Shown here: one piece after another, positions 31,693 to 32,070 of the stretch
How the letters are laid out: each line of letters opens with the position of its first letter
How positions within the stretch are numbered: the stretch's first letter is position 1
NCBI GenBank assembly: GCA_005889445.1
Contig: VBGS01000045.1
Span: forward strand, 1 to 32,070
Length of the DNA stretch: 32,070 nt
Direction of reading: 5' to 3'
Origin: Chloroflexota bacterium
Lineage (GTDB): Bacteria > Chloroflexota > Limnocylindria > P2-11E
Notes under the pieces: model-generated
What the model was told of the DNA's origin: nothing
Database searches by the model: none
The model's input: the letters and a program-made list of their open reading frames with translations, nothing else
Translations under genes and position numbers: made by a program

Positions 31693-32070
31693 TGGCGAAG
31701 CTTTCGGAGCTCGGCGTGGACTTCCAGCATTGGTGTTTCGCGTGCGGCCAGCTGAATCCGGGTGGCATGAAGCTCGACTTCGAGGTCTCACGTGATCGCG
31801 CCGAGGCCAGATACACCGCGGAGCAGCGGCACCAGGGATACGACGGCCTGCTCCACGGCGGTGTCGTGACCGCGCTCTTGGACGAGGCGATGGGTTGGGC
31901 GATCTTCCACCAGGGGATCTGGGGCGTGACCGCGCGGATCAACGTCACATTCCGCCAGCCGGTCCCGATCGGCGAGGAGCTCATCGTCGCCGGTGAGGTG
32001 ACCCGCGACCGCGGACGGATCATTGAGACGCACGGCACGGTGGCGCGCGCCGCGGATCTGGCTGTCCTCG
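31692..32070 (+). CDS. PaaI-like hotdog thioesterase (partial, runs off right edge)
   Basis: CFACGQLNPGGMKLDFE, HQGYDGLLHGGVVTALLDEAMGWAI, VTFRQPVPIGEELIVAGEVT; ATGA overlap with gyrB stop. Confidence 0.88.

Overview
High-GC (actinobacterial/Chloroflexota-like, inferred from style only) chromosomal window, densely coded. I see no mobile elements, CRISPR arrays or rRNA. Left to right: partial alpha/beta-hydrolase (-); GT2 glycosyltransferase with a degenerate NodB-like N-domain; aldehyde dehydrogenase; two-component system plus small membrane protein (-); an NHEJ region (LigD -, DUF885 peptidase +, YkvA-like +, Ku +, second ATP-dependent ligase +); pyrG and a transaldolase; comEA-comEC-holA (-); leuS-DUF6941 (-) behind a leucine T-box; mreD-mrdA-rodA (-); AI-2E family transporter (-); parS-parA-parB-gyrB and a hotdog thioesterase (+). 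The most unusual signal is the leuS leader on the minus strand. It has a canonical T-box Stem I with a CUC (Leu) specifier, Stem II, a Stem IIA/B-like element, an AGGUGGUACCGCGG antiterminator and a terminator. A complete tRNA-Ala(GGC) gene with encoded CCA lies in the same orientation between Stem IIA/B and the antiterminator, where Stem III normally sits. Separately, comEC and parA each appear to lack about 30-40 internal codons with a frame change, mrdA has an apparent 1-nt frameshift, and holA has a possible compensated double frameshift. These may be assembly errors or real lesions and should be checked against reads.
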